DNA of 64,000 nt from Pyrrhosoma nymphula. Taxonomy: Eukaryota; Arthropoda; Insecta; Odonata; Coenagrionidae. Every line of letters begins with the position of its first letter. Within the stretch, counting starts at the first letter, position 1. The position numbers and the translations under genes are program-made. This document shows, piece by piece, positions 35,501-47,332 of the stretch. Under the pieces are notes generated by a model that saw nothing but the letters and a program-made list of their open reading frames with translations, did not search any database and was not told where the DNA came from. The stretch lies in the NCBI GenBank assembly GCA_963573305.1, contig OY754337.1:69847094-69911093 (forward strand). Direction: 5' to 3'.

Positions 35501-38500
35501 GCAATTAAACTAATTCTTTCTCATATTCACATGTAAGAACTTGAGTGTGAATTGAAACAAATTGATTCAAACTGATTGAAGAGCAAAATTATCTCAAATA
35601 TTAAGACCCCTTCTTACCTTTTACAGGGCAAAGGAATTAGAGTGATAGATTTAAAACCCTGGCAGCACTTTGCTCTGGTAGTCCGCATATATCATCCATT
35701 TAAGCATGTATATGGAGCTAGAAGGTAGGTTTTACAATTAAAACAAGTATGTGCACACATACCTTGGTACTACAGACCTCGCTTTAACAGATTTCGGAAG
35801 TAGAGGACAAAATCTGAAGCAGCCGACTCCTTTTCGTTTGTCTTTCATAATGTAATTGTCGATATTAGCCACTGCTAATGTAACCTAACCTTAGTGTCTG
35901 TGCTGTCGGGCAATCAGCTTTATTGGACAAATGTTTCCTCTTTTAGTCGGTAGTATTGAGATATGGGTGTAGTTTATTGTACCTTAAATGCTATGAATGA
36001 AGCTTAATTTTACAATAGGTGAAAGCTTTTGTCATAATTAATTTCCCCCAAATAAATATTATTCCAAACTATGATAAAACGCTTTTAATATTAATGTATT
36101 TTCAAAAATTTCATTTTTAAGATAAAATGATGATTGCTGGAAAAAAATTAAATTTTGGCAAGAGATACCTCATTTTGTTATCCATTTATGTGCATATGTA
36201 TTAATAATATATTGATGTGCCCCATGCTCTAGCCTTATGTACAGGGTGGCGATCGTCAGGGAAAACCTGGAATTGTCAGGGAATTTTGAATTTCTGGAAA
36301 AGTCAGGGAATTTTGGTAACAGTCAGGGAGAAACATGGGTAGGAAATTCGCATTATTTTTCTTCCATTGCTTTTATCGGTCAGTTTTTCCCACACTTTAT
36401 TTCACCAAAACATTTCACCAACTAAAACTTATGTCAATCGCTGACGTGCATGGAATAAGTCCCATCAATTTGTGGCACATTCAGTTGTGAATCTTAGTGA
36501 TTTAGTAGTAAATCAGACGTACAATATATCCCTTTTGCATATCCTTATTGCGATATTTGCCTAGTAATGTTAAAATTTATGATCACAATGTATTACGCTA
36601 ATCACAAGGAATCCGAGGCTATGCTGTTCGGAAAATTTTACCTCGCATTTTTTTTAACTTCCGAGACTTGAGCGGCTGGAGCATACTAGCTCGTAGTAAA
36701 TACATGCTTGCAGTTCTAAAAATACGAGACGATAATTATTAAAATGGTTATACAAGTACGATGCCACGTGTAAACAAAATCTTACGCAAGATCATCTTCG
36801 ATTCCCATATCCCCCTTCGTGAAACAGTAAGAAGAGCCCTCCTCCCCTCCCCACCTTTCACGCTCGACGTAATTGGTGAATAGCCCCCTTAGCTCCCTCT
36901 CGAAGCAATTTTGTCAGGTCAAAAACCACCTCAAACATGATATTCCTGAATATGATGCTGCCATTGCCAATTGCCTCCTGTCTTCGCTCGCAGTGGCACG
37001 CTTACGTTTTGTTTGTTTATCCAAATAGTTTTACATCGCAATTGATAGCAATACTCTTGAAATCAAGGGGTTATAACCACGTTAATCAAATTGTTATTCG
37101 CTTCTGAATGTCACTCGCGCTATCCGATTTTGATCCAGTCCAAAAACTTGGCTTTGGTTTGTATTTTTCGTGCACCCTAGTGATACCTTTGCCGGAGTCC
37201 GACAGTAAATTGGCCATTAACTTTCCCTTCAATGCCTTTTCAGTAATTCTCAGCTTCCCAGAACTACCAAGACACGACTATAATTTGGATGAGAGTTTAA
37301 CTTATGAAGATTTAATATATTTTTTCATTAGGATGTACGTGTAGATTTTAATGCATTGATTTCAGCTTTTAACATTTTCTGAGTTTTGACGAAAATTGAA
37401 TTCAGCAGAAATAAAAGATTCCGATAATAGGTGACCTGTTGGCGATTGGTCAGGGAAATTGTTAAATCCATCAGGGAATAGTCAGGGAATTTTTGATATC
37501 AGTAGCCACCCTGTATGTATAATGTAAACCATGCATGTTGCCAAAACCTTGCAGCAACATTGCACTGCAATTGCATTCATCCATCATGAAGTTGCCACAA
37601 CATCATTGCAATGTTTCAAAGGAAAATATCCTTACAAAATCTTTGCAACGTTATCACAAGTGGTGATGTAATATTTTTGCAACCCTTAACCCACTACTAT
37701 CCCCACCCTTTCAACATTCTTTTTTGTAGACATTTTTGGCATATGTGATGACAATAATCCCAATGAAGAACTATCAGAAATTCTGAGCAGGGTTTCCCAT
37801 TTTTGGTAACACAATCATAATATTTTTTATTCAGTTACAAATGACGGTGAATATTATAAGAAGACATTTATTTTCCTCATACCCAAGTTTCTAAATACAT
37901 AGTGGATATCTGGTTTATACCGGTTTGGCTCTGGTGTATAGGGCAATACAGTCCCATGGGCAGCAATTATGGGTGTAGAAAGGAATTGGTGGCACAACAA
38001 CTGATGAGAATTGGGCTGAAATTCCCCCTTATTGTTTCAGTCCAAGTGATTTATTGCTATTGTGCTCAATGGCACATTCAGTAATAAGAAATTAAGAAAA
38101 AATCCCCTCTTTTAATAACTTATTGTTAGTCTTATCCAACCAATATGTAGCGGCCTGATATATCGATCTGGCAACCAATATGTATATCAGACAATATGCT
38201 CCAAAGGGATAAATGAAAATATAACACAGATTCGATTGGGTTTCTCAAACTGAGCTGGTTTATTTTCTGGGACAGCAATTATTTAGAAGCTTGCTCACAC
38301 CTCCACTTTGGAAAAGAAGTATCAATCACGTCTAGTGATATAAAATTTCCAGAAATTTCGAAGGCAAGGAAAAAAAGTTTTTTTTTGTGGAAAAGTTATA
38401 CATTTTGGGAAAAATATTGCATGCATTTCCAAAAGAAATAATAATCCCACTGCTTGAATAATAAGCATAAAAATATTTCCAGAATTTGGTAGGAATACCA

Positions 38501-41500
38501 TAGCAGATGACATTAATGCAAAAACACAATTGTTACAATTAAATTAAATCAATTAAGAAATCCTGAATAACCATACGAAATGGAAGCCAAAAATGGATAA
38601 AAGAAAATTTTACTTGGCAGTTATAGGCATAGTCAGTAGGTACTTTTACCATTTAGGTTGAGTCGGTACTTCAATTTGCTAGCTTTGCGGTTTTGAAAAA
38701 GGCATTTTACAGAGTTTATTGGGAGACATGAATAAAGGTATTGATGAAAATAGGAATGGATTGGCAAGATAAGAGACTCATCAGCAATGTATATATGGTC
38801 CAAAGGGCACAGGTTAGGGTGATGGAGAATCAGGATGGGCAGTTATATATCGTGGGGTAAGACAAAGCTGATCGCTGTTGCCTCGACATTTTTAAATGTA
38901 TGCAGAGGAAATGATAAGAGAGGCTTGTGAGGAGCAAAATGTAGGAATAAAAGTAGGACAGCTGATAAAGTCGGTTAGAATAATGGATGCCGAGGTGTTG
39001 GTTAGTCAATCATCCAAGGGATTACAAACTTTGATAGTTACATTAGAAAATCAGTACAGGAAATACAGAATGAAGAATAAACATAACCAAACATTATTAA
39101 ATAGATGTTCTAGGACAAAGAAAGTGAGCCTGGTCATAATGGTGTGCAGGCACAAACTGGAGCAAGTAGAGCAATTTAATTTATTCAATAGCACACTGGA
39201 GGGAAATGGGTATGTTAGCAAAGACATTAGAAGCAGATTTGCGTTAGAAATAGAAGCATTCAGCAAGAGGAGGGGGCTGATGATGGGAACCTTGCGTAAA
39301 GATGCAAATAAAGGGCTGGCTAATACATAGTTTAAAATATGTGGCATTGCATAGTGCAGAAACGTGTGGACTCCAAGAAAAGGGGACAAGAATTGCCTGC
39401 TGGTTTGTGAGATGCAGGTGTGGAGGAGAATGGAGAAAGTGTGGTGGATGAAAGACAAACAAGGACGTGCTTGGTATGGTGGGTGAGGAGAGTAAACTTC
39501 TGGAGGAGATTAGGATGGGGCAGGGTTGATGGTTGTAACAGTTAATGTAATTTTTTGTTTAAGTGTACTAAAATGTAAAAAATAATTTTTTTATCACTCT
39601 CCTATACAAGGCCATCATGTGGGTGGGATGTTGGATAAGCAGGGAAAGGGAAGAAAAAGAATGGGCTTTATGGATGGGGTGAAGAGAAGTAGGATGTATA
39701 CTATGTAGGATAGTAGTAGGATGTATACATTATCATATGAAGTACCTAGGTATTTACTTATTATAATGTCCTTTTTTCTCTTGCTAATTGGTGGAGATAG
39801 TCATCGCCCTCCCAGGTGCTGCCAAGAAATTATGGTATTAGGACATCAGACTTTGGACTGCTTAAGAGATAAAATAATATGTGCCAATGACATTAACACT
39901 CCTGGAGATCTAAGTGAAAAGATTAACTGCATCCCAGCGAAGAAGGCAAAGGTATTTTTTCTATAAATTGATTATGTAGGGGATGCATCAATTTTTTTTA
40001 AAACTTCAACAATATGCCTGACAATATCTTGTCAGATTGCATTCATGAAAGAACTTAATAATTAAGCCTTTAATAATGCAAAAGGGTATTCTAGTCATTG
40101 AAAAAAGTTTGAACAATAAACCAATAAGTGGCAGTTTGTCATTAATTTACACACAAATCTGATTTTGTTATTGAGGGATCCAGATTAGACGAGGAAATTA
40201 ATATGCTTGGCATTAAGTAAAAACGTTGAAATAGGTATATATTTATTTAGTAAAATCTATGGCAGTATACATATCTCTGAAATCATTTGTATTTAATAAA
40301 ATTATTCCTTTTCAGGATGTTTACCCATCTGGTCTGTTTTTCATTGAGGATACATTCTACATTGACATGCGCTTTCCCAGGTGCAAAGACTACAGTAAAC
40401 CCATTAAAGCATGGGCACAAGCAAGATCTCTGAAAATAGGATCAGCACCATCACTTCTCATGAATGAAGCATCCATTCAAGATCTGAAAATTCGTCTTGG
40501 TTACCCATACATCTATCAGCACCAAGGAAATTGTGAACACATTATTCTATTTTCGGATGCAAGGTAATATTTTTAACTCTTTGCTGTCTGTTTTTTTACT
40601 TATTTCACAGCAGTACATTGGGAATAAATTTCTCAAGTATTTTTCTATTTCTAATGACTATGATATCACTCCTACTGTATCTTCAGTTCATACGTATGTA
40701 TATGTTGTATTTGTTCCCCATTTGAATTTTAGATGTCCGCATAGTATGTACATACATACATATATATTTAAAAAATATCTTCAAGTCACGATGAATTGTA
40801 TCTGTTGAGTGACACCTCAAGCATAAAAGTTAGTTGCTGGTGCGCTTAACCCAGTTGAGTTACAATTGACACCAGAAAGGACATGGCTAACCTCAGAGAA
40901 TGATAAAATATATTATTTCCAGGCTTCTTCATTCAGCTGATTCGTTGTCTTCAGCAGATTATCCAGTCTTGTTGAGTGTATCAAGTCAGAATTCAAAGTA
41001 CTGTATGATTTGTGGACATTATGTTGCAAGGTAAGACGAATGGCAAAATAGAATTCAGAGAATAACATGTATTTAATCATTATGTGCCTCTATCCACCTT
41101 AAGGGAAATTTTGTTTCTATCAAAAATGTGTCCTGTTTCTCGAATGGAACTTGGTTGGGGAAGGGACCACTTGGTTTCATGTGTTTAAATTTAATGCCCA
41201 AATAAATTCTGGCCAGTTGGGCCATTGGAGTAGTCAGCGAGTATTTAAATTCTGGCTTTTAAAGGTTAAGGCTCATGTTAAGGGACTTGCGAGACAATTG
41301 CGGATACGAGAGTTGAGACTCATTCATTGCATATGTTGGCAAATTAGGTTAAGGGCAGCTTAAAGTGCATGAAAGATATAATTATCCATCCATTCTCTCT
41401 ACAATCTTTCTGCTAAATAAATTTAATAGCTTGGGAATTCCATACTTCTTATTATTTTGGCTTAATTCAAATTTGGTTGAATTAATGCTTTTCATTTTTT

Positions 41501-43682
41501 CTTTGACCCTTTTGCCTTCCAATATATGTATCTATAATATGCATTTTGAATGAAACTTGGTATTAGGTCATCAGTGAGTTATGGCCACTATCATCTTGAT
41601 TGCTTTTTTTAAAAAGCCTTTTAGCCATGTATTAGCTGCAGGATCATCTCTCCAATTGTCAAATTCAGCTCCTCTGAATAAGGAATTCCATCTCCTGGCT
41701 AGAGATGGGTCACTTTGAAAATTACCACGGTAATTTTCGTAAATTACCATGGTATTTTTCGTAATTTACCGCTCCCCTTGAAAATTACCGTAATTTTCTA
41801 GATAATTCACCCATGTTTGAGACAATTTTTCATACAGATAAATTCCCAACATGTTCTTTTAAGCCAATTCTACATTTCTGACGTGTTTAATTATAAATTG
41901 AGGAATGTTCAACCCATTTTGGTATATTTTACTTAAATCATAACATTATTGAGTAATTATTAGTAGAATATTCTTCTTTAAAATTTCTCATACTTTGACA
42001 AAAGAAAACCACATTGCGTGTTGCTACCGTATTTCTTTTTACAATTTTGAGAATTTCTAATAAGTTAATGTTGCATTAGGTATGTTTTAAATATTGTATA
42101 CTCTCCCTTTCGCTATTGGCATTCTTATTTAACCATACATTTTCTGTTTAGTGCTTAAAACTGAAAAATACTGGAAAATTACGGTAATTTTCAAAAATTA
42201 CCGTAATTTACCGTGGTAATTTACCTCTGATGAAAATTACGGTAATTTACCCATCTCTACTCCTGGCACATTCCAAGTACATTTTCTTTAATGGTGGTTT
42301 TCAAACTAAGAGTTAACCTAAGATTTAAACACTTTGAAACCTTAACTGTAAAAGAACTTAAATCTTAATGCCTTGATTCTATGCCTTAATGAAATATAAA
42401 ACCTAGATTGTAGCTTGAACTGCATGATTGCACTCAAAATACCAAGCCTGAACTTCACTTTAGTTCTGCACTAAGAACCTATCAGTTATTACGTACTAGC
42501 TAATTTTTCTCATGCATGGGCTGCCTACACTGTTCCTTTGATTTGATCTACATTTCTTTTTTGGAATGTTGCTACCACCTCGGGCCTAATGTAGAACTTT
42601 CACGATTAACATGTTTTTAAGTACCCAAAGAGAGACACCAGAGAGGGAAGTTACCATCGACGAGAGCCTGCTCTTGTATACGGAATGATTGGGCTGGCGG
42701 CAGTTCATGCCTATGAAAAGAGCTTCATTTGGCAAATATTTGCTCTTTGTGAATACAGAACTGGATACGTGTGGTCAACGACAATCTACACGGGAAAGGG
42801 GACTGTGTTGGATAAAGACTTTGCCCATTTCCTCATGTCCTCAAAAATGGTGATGACTCTAATGAAGCCATTATTTGGCCAATGATATTGCCTGACGACG
42901 GATAATTTTTATGTCTCCAGAACTAGCCAACTTGCTCGCTTTACACTCAACTGACTCGTATGGAACACTGAGGAAAGGGATTCCAGCTCTCTTTAAAGAG
43001 AATCAAGTAAAATAACTATAGTTTCTTGATTTTTGTCATAAAATTAATTATTTTATAACATTTTCAGAGCGAAAGTCTTCGTTATGCGGGTTGCCTAACT
43101 CCCATGAATGTTTGTACGATGTATATTTCTGTACTGTGGACTAAAATTAATAGTTAACATTAAAGTTGTCGGCAAAGTTAATGCATTTGAAATATAAACT
43201 AAATGTATTCCTCATTAGATGTCTAGCTAAGGTTTCCGGAAAGGAAAGTTACACTGATAGGCAGGTGGCCTAATTCTTTTAAGTTAAGGGGCAACATTCA
43301 GAGATAATTGAATAAATCATTAGTTATTTGAAATAAAAAATTAAGGAAAACATTTTTGGATTTGCATTCCTTTAAGGCTTCTGAATCTGAAATAAAAAAT
43401 GTGACTTATTTGACCATTTTTGTAAAAAAAACCATCAGGGAAGCGGTTAAATTTAATTGATTTCCTTAGTTCTGGCGAAAGGCACATCATGTAAAATAAT
43501 TTTAAGAACATCTCAATGAGACCTATTACTATTTCAGGTGGATATGCCAAAATAGCAGCAGGCTTCCTTTCAGCATCTGCTATATGTGTGACAACTGTTT
43601 CAAGTCATTCAACTATGTGAAAGGGAAGAAAGTTGGCAATTTCATCGCATACCAGTATGCAGATCGTTCAGCAATCATATAA
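32515..43682 (+). CDS. SNAPC3: snRNA-activating protein complex subunit 3
   Basis: Eight exons join in phase to 374 aa: 32515-32708, 32925-32992, 33068-33195, 35627-35724, 39816-39951, 40316-40563, 40923-41030, 43538-43682. SNAPC3 (SNAP50) is the subunit that contacts the proximal sequence element of snRNA promoters and acts in both RNA polymerase II and III snRNA transcription, in the nucleus. The conserved C-terminal domain is plain: DVYPSGLFFIEDTFYIDMRF with PRCKDYS (from residue 209), IRLGYPYIYQHQGNCEH (about 270-287), then the zinc-binding Cys pattern CMIC (318, 321) and CYMCDNCF (341, 344, 347) followed by VGNFIAYQYADRSAII. Human is about 411 aa. The exon-5 start uses the pyrimidine-rich acceptor before 39816; an alternative 12 codons-or-so upstream would keep frame but is weaker. 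Introns hold a SINE, the second 1.2-kb element, a LINE, a MITE and a piggyBac piece. It converges on USP3. Confidence 0.95.
32750..32826 (+). repeat. tRNA-derived SINE head in SNAPC3 intron 1-2 region
   Basis: GCCTGGGTAGGGTAGTGGTC (A box), GGCCCTGCAAGCC (anticodon arm with TGC) and ATGGTTCGATTCCCGG (B box) form a near-complete tRNA body, followed by a T-rich tail. The weak acceptor pairing and the relatives at 1358 and 8832 argue for a SINE. Confidence 0.65.
33200..35620. other. SNAPC3 intron 3, mostly unassigned
   Basis: AT-rich with pyrimidine-rich frames (33854-34195) lacking motifs. 34310-34400 has a G-rich/C-rich complementary pair (GGGGATTGGGGGGTGCACCCCCC). No exon was found; the phase of flanking exons fits direct joining. 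Confidence 0.4.
36242..37513. mobile_element. 1272-bp element, copy 2, TATGTA target duplication
   Basis: It begins CAGGGTGGCGATCGTCAGGG and ends GTAGCCACCCTG, giving a CAGGGTGGC inverted tip; TATGTA lies on both sides (36236-36241, 37514-37519). Colinear with copy 1, with an extra segment near 36665-36735. The shared frame here opens MSLALSDFDPVQKLGFGLYF and runs 78 codons (37108-37344). Subterminal TCAGGGA words at both ends. Confidence 0.88.
37525..37690. repeat. Array of TTGCAA/GCAACATTGC words
   Basis: Several imperfect copies of CTTGCAGCAACATTGCA, ATTGCAATG and TTTGCAACGTT lie together directly after the 1.2-kb element. Irregular spacing, no coding content. Confidence 0.5.
38690..39690 (+). 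pseudogene. LINE fragment, relative of 23393-24260
   Basis: Plus pieces: DWQDKRLISNVYMVQRAQVR..., MYAEEMIREACEEQNVGIKV, VRIMDAEVLVSQSSKGLQT, HKLEQVEQFNLFNSTLEGNG and RGLMMGTLRKDANKG, then after a gap GKGRKRMGFMDGVKRS. Motif C (FADD) is reduced to MDAE, so it is inactive. It lies in SNAPC3 intron 4. Confidence 0.75.
41700..42259. mobile_element. 560-bp hAT-type MITE with perfect 8-bp target duplication
   Basis: Tips TAGAGATGGGT and ACCCATCTCTA, flanked by CTCCTGGC at 41692-41699 and 42260-42267. Both ends carry repeated palindromic AAATTACGGTAATTT words. No transposase. SNAPC3 intron 7. Confidence 0.95.
42625..43015 (+). pseudogene. piggyBac transposase fragment
   Basis: EVTIDESLLLY and LGWRQFMPMKRASFG in one frame, then FALCEYRTGYVWSTTIYTGK and MVMTLMKPLFGQ in another, then YCLTTDNFYVSPELANLLAL in the same frame past a stop. 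These surround catalytic Asp residues of DDE_Tnp_1_7. Frameshift and stop show it is dead. The text differs from the pseudogene at 27.6-29.0 kb, so it is probably another family. Confidence 0.8.
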
Positions 43683-44230
43683 ATAGTACCTCTATGAATG
43701 GTTGTCACCTAGATAAATGTTTTCCTTTCAAGGGCTTCACTATTTCCCTTTAGCGATTACATTGTCTATGGCAAATATATTTAGCTAAAAATGAACCAAC
43801 CTTTTAAGATGCAATCAAAGACTACAGAAGGAAGCATGATGATCTCTCTTAATATGTTGTGATGCTATTCGTCAAAGAAGGTTCCAAATTTTAGAGAGAA
43901 TATTTTTCATAAAGATACTGAGTAAGGAATTTACATTTGCAATTTCTCCAATGCAGCCATGTTATCTTTCAGGAATCGGAAAGAATTCACACATATTTTC
44001 TTTAATTATTTTCTAAAGTCAAATCTTTCAAGAGTGTGTCTGTTGTTATTAAGTACAATATTCTGTGGAATAACTGACAAACTCAGTCATGGAAATGCAC
44101 TTTAATCGAAGATGGAAATCACCTTTACAGAAAATTTTTTATAAAATGTTCGGAATTTTATTATTAATCAATGTAATTATTTGTCCTAAGGAAATCACTC
44201 TGAATTCTTCATAGACTGAAATGTGTTGAG

Positions 44231-44236
44231 AATAAA
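44231..44236 (+). promoter_or_regulatory. Candidate poly(A) signal of SNAPC3
   Basis: AATAAA about 550 nt after the SNAPC3 stop, the first perfect match on this strand downstream of the gene that I noticed. A U/GU-rich stretch (TGCTTTTTGCTC) follows. Confidence 0.4.
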
Positions 44237-46389
44237 ATGCTTTTTGCTCAAATTGAGACGAAAAAGTTATTGAGGTGTTAAAAGCATTTTCAGTTCCGCA
44301 TGTAAAAGCCACTGTAACATGCTGCCACATAATCATGGTTTACTGGTCTGCTCTGGTATAATTATAGAGGTAAAAAATCTTATATGTCATCACATGGAAA
44401 TTTTCCATAAACCAAAAAGACAATGTAATTAAAAACATTATGATCAGATTACTCCTATGAAGGTACACAACTAGGAAATTAAGAAATGTCAAGCAATATA
44501 GCTTAAAAATAACAAAAACATCAATAACTTGCAAGAATTGATAGTCTTTATCTTTAATACTTTGTGGTAAAGTAAGCCTAGCTCCACCCAAGGTTAGCAT
44601 TAGCCTATTGTATTTTACAAAAATGTTCACATTTCAGTAAACAACCGAAAGATTTCACCTTTCAAAATAAAAATAAATAAATCTAAGGAATATCAATCTA
44701 AAAATATAAATAAAAATAAGTAAGCAGGAAGAAATCCAATTTTAAAACACACATGAGTGGAAAAAAAGATAATTTCACAATAAATAACTACAATTTTTCT
44801 ACTCACACATTGATTGCAAAAGCATAAAAGTATGACATCTTGCCTGAAAAGCAAGAAGTATAAAGTACAATAAATTCATGAGATCCATTAGAGGAATGTC
44901 ATCCAGAAATTATAAAAGCATCTGAACCACTGAGTTGTAGAGCTGTACAACTTGGAAAAAATAGGAATACCTTCATAACTGATATGAATCTTTTGAGCTT
45001 CACGTAGCTTCCCCCAAAATTTCACTATACCTTGTTGTCTTGCAGTTCAACAACATAAATAAAATGCCCGCATTTGATTCTTTATTCTTGATGCAATAGG
45101 CCCTAACCAGAGGGAATTTTATTTTAGTCATTTTTTTGTAGTTTACATTGATTCCTCTTTTATCAGCAAAACCTTTACATTAACCACTAGAGTCAAAGCT
45201 ATAAAAACCCAGATAGCTCCACTTTCATTTACCACGATCTCGCTTTAAAGCTTAAATTCCAGAAATAAATCGCCAACAAATCACTATACAAATAAAACAA
45301 ATGGAGATGGGGGGTTTGCTGATCTTTAGTTACTTCACAGCAACTGCACCATTACCATAAATATGGCTTGGAAGCTACATAAAGCTAGTATTTGGCACAC
45401 CTGCACATTAGAATTTTCCTCCAGAAACTAATTCTTCACATGCATAATATGTCTGAATTCCTCTATGTTAGAACATTACTATTCAATCAGCTTTACATGA
45501 GGTTAACATATTAAAGGTTTTTGAGCCATAGATTGAGCATATCCAAACTGTGAGTCAAACCACAAGTCATATAACATAAGGTTGAATTAAGTTAATTTTC
45601 TCTCACTTTTAAGGCACCAAAATATAGTTAACTCCAAGAAAAAAATGCACAAAGAGGATCAAAATACAGTCTTTGCACCATTAACCACTTGGCACTGATG
45701 TGGAAAAAAAACTTTTCATTCACAGAAAACAAAAATTTCCTGAACATATCTGCACTGTCTTATCTAAAGGCTATTTTTTTTTTAACTTCAATTGAAAGTG
45801 AAATAATACACCTTACTGATAATCTCACTGACCGCACAACTAGCTAGGGTTTCCATTTTCACACAAATAGAACATTATTCTTCCAAAATGAACCTTTCAA
45901 ATGTATTGGCTATGAAAATAATTTTTAGTTATCCAAAAATATACACCAACGTTTACTGTTTCATTTCAATTAACAGAGCCATCATCAGGAGTAAGACGAT
46001 CAAGACCAGTCTTTTACCTGATTAAGACTCAAATGACTTAAAACAAGAGTCATAAATGAAAATTTCAACACTGCGAACAAGTGCAAATCATTTTTATAAT
46101 CATTATGGTACCCTTCCATGACATAACATGTGATGTGTACCAAAATCTTTTAAGCAAATTTGAGTGTTTCAGAATTTTTGAGATACTGTAATAATGGAAG
46201 TTGACCACAGTAATTACTATTTTTCATTAATATAACCCAGCAAGTATTAACATACTGTATGATTGTTACAACAGTCTCATACAGGTTGCCCCAAATCATG
46301 TGATTGATGCATTCCAACACCAACTACATAATTAATAAAATGGACACTTAATGACTTCCACAAATTTCCACTACATTATTCATAAATCG

Positions 46390-46558
46390 TGAAAAAAGAA
46401 CAAACTTTGCAAATTACACTTGCAAGTTTTTTATTCACGACCCGGGTTTCGACAATTTATGTCATCTTCACCTGAAGATGAGACAAATTGTCAAAACCTG
46501 GGTCGTGAATAAAAAACGTACAAATGAAATTAGCAAAGTTTGTTCTTTTTCCATCATG
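46390..46558. repeat. Hairpin of two head-to-head Penelope-type ends with hammerhead-like motifs
   Basis: The arms (about 84 bp each) are reverse complements with few mismatches. Each contains TGAAGATGA, a stem ending TTGTC, AAACC, GGGTCGTGAATAAA. The plus motif (46472-46504) has an intact CTGAAGA box but AAAA in place of GAAA; the minus motif (46470-46439) has intact GAAAC and CCGGGTC but GTGAAGA for CTGAAGA. Confidence 0.75.
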
Positions 46559-47332
46559 GAAAATTTCACTGAGTTACCCCTGAAATTGTTCTTTTTGTGA
46601 AGTCATAAATCACTCGAGAGATTATAATAAAGGCAGATGTATGCAGGAAATAATTTACGGCCACATGAAATTCAATGAAAATGAATTGATCAAAGAAGAC
46701 ATTATTTAAACATACCAATGACTTCTTGGAATAGCTAACTTCCCTTTTCATCAAAATTCCAGATTTAAGGCTTGAAATTTTCCAAAAGTGATCTTCTTAG
46801 ATTGATGAAATGGTTGGAACACTTGGAGAGTCCATTTATGTACATGAAAATGGATAATGGAGACACTGAGGAAACTATTTCCTGAGAAAGTTTTTGGTGA
46901 TCCACATTCAGGAGAAAACATACACCTCTATATACATAAATGAAGCCCAACACTACTTAGTAATCAATTACATCTTTCAAATGAACTGCATTTTGCATCA
47001 AGTTGGTCAAGAAAGTAACTTTTTAGTTAACCCCACATCAGTGCCATTTAGATACCATTTTGGATAAAAAAAGTAAGAAGACTGAAAAAATTACTCGGAT
47101 GATTGGATGCACAGATAGTCATTTCAATAAATATCAAAAGATATTTTCAGCTAAAAGTAAGTTTGACTGAAACACAATAACTTCCCGTGAACCCAATTAT
47201 CTCGAACTCCACCACTAATGCTGGATTTCACACCCAAGCAATCTGAATACCATAATTTAAAGAGTATTTTCACCGATGACAAAAAGTAGATTTACAGTAT
47301 ATGTAGTTGCTTTAAAATGGAAAGTATCACCG

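Larger units (their letters stand above)
43683..47332. other. Convergent 3' region between SNAPC3 and USP3
   Basis: AT-rich, no exon-like frames. It must hold both 3' UTRs. The only repeat recognised is the hairpin at 46390-46558. Confidence 0.5.
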
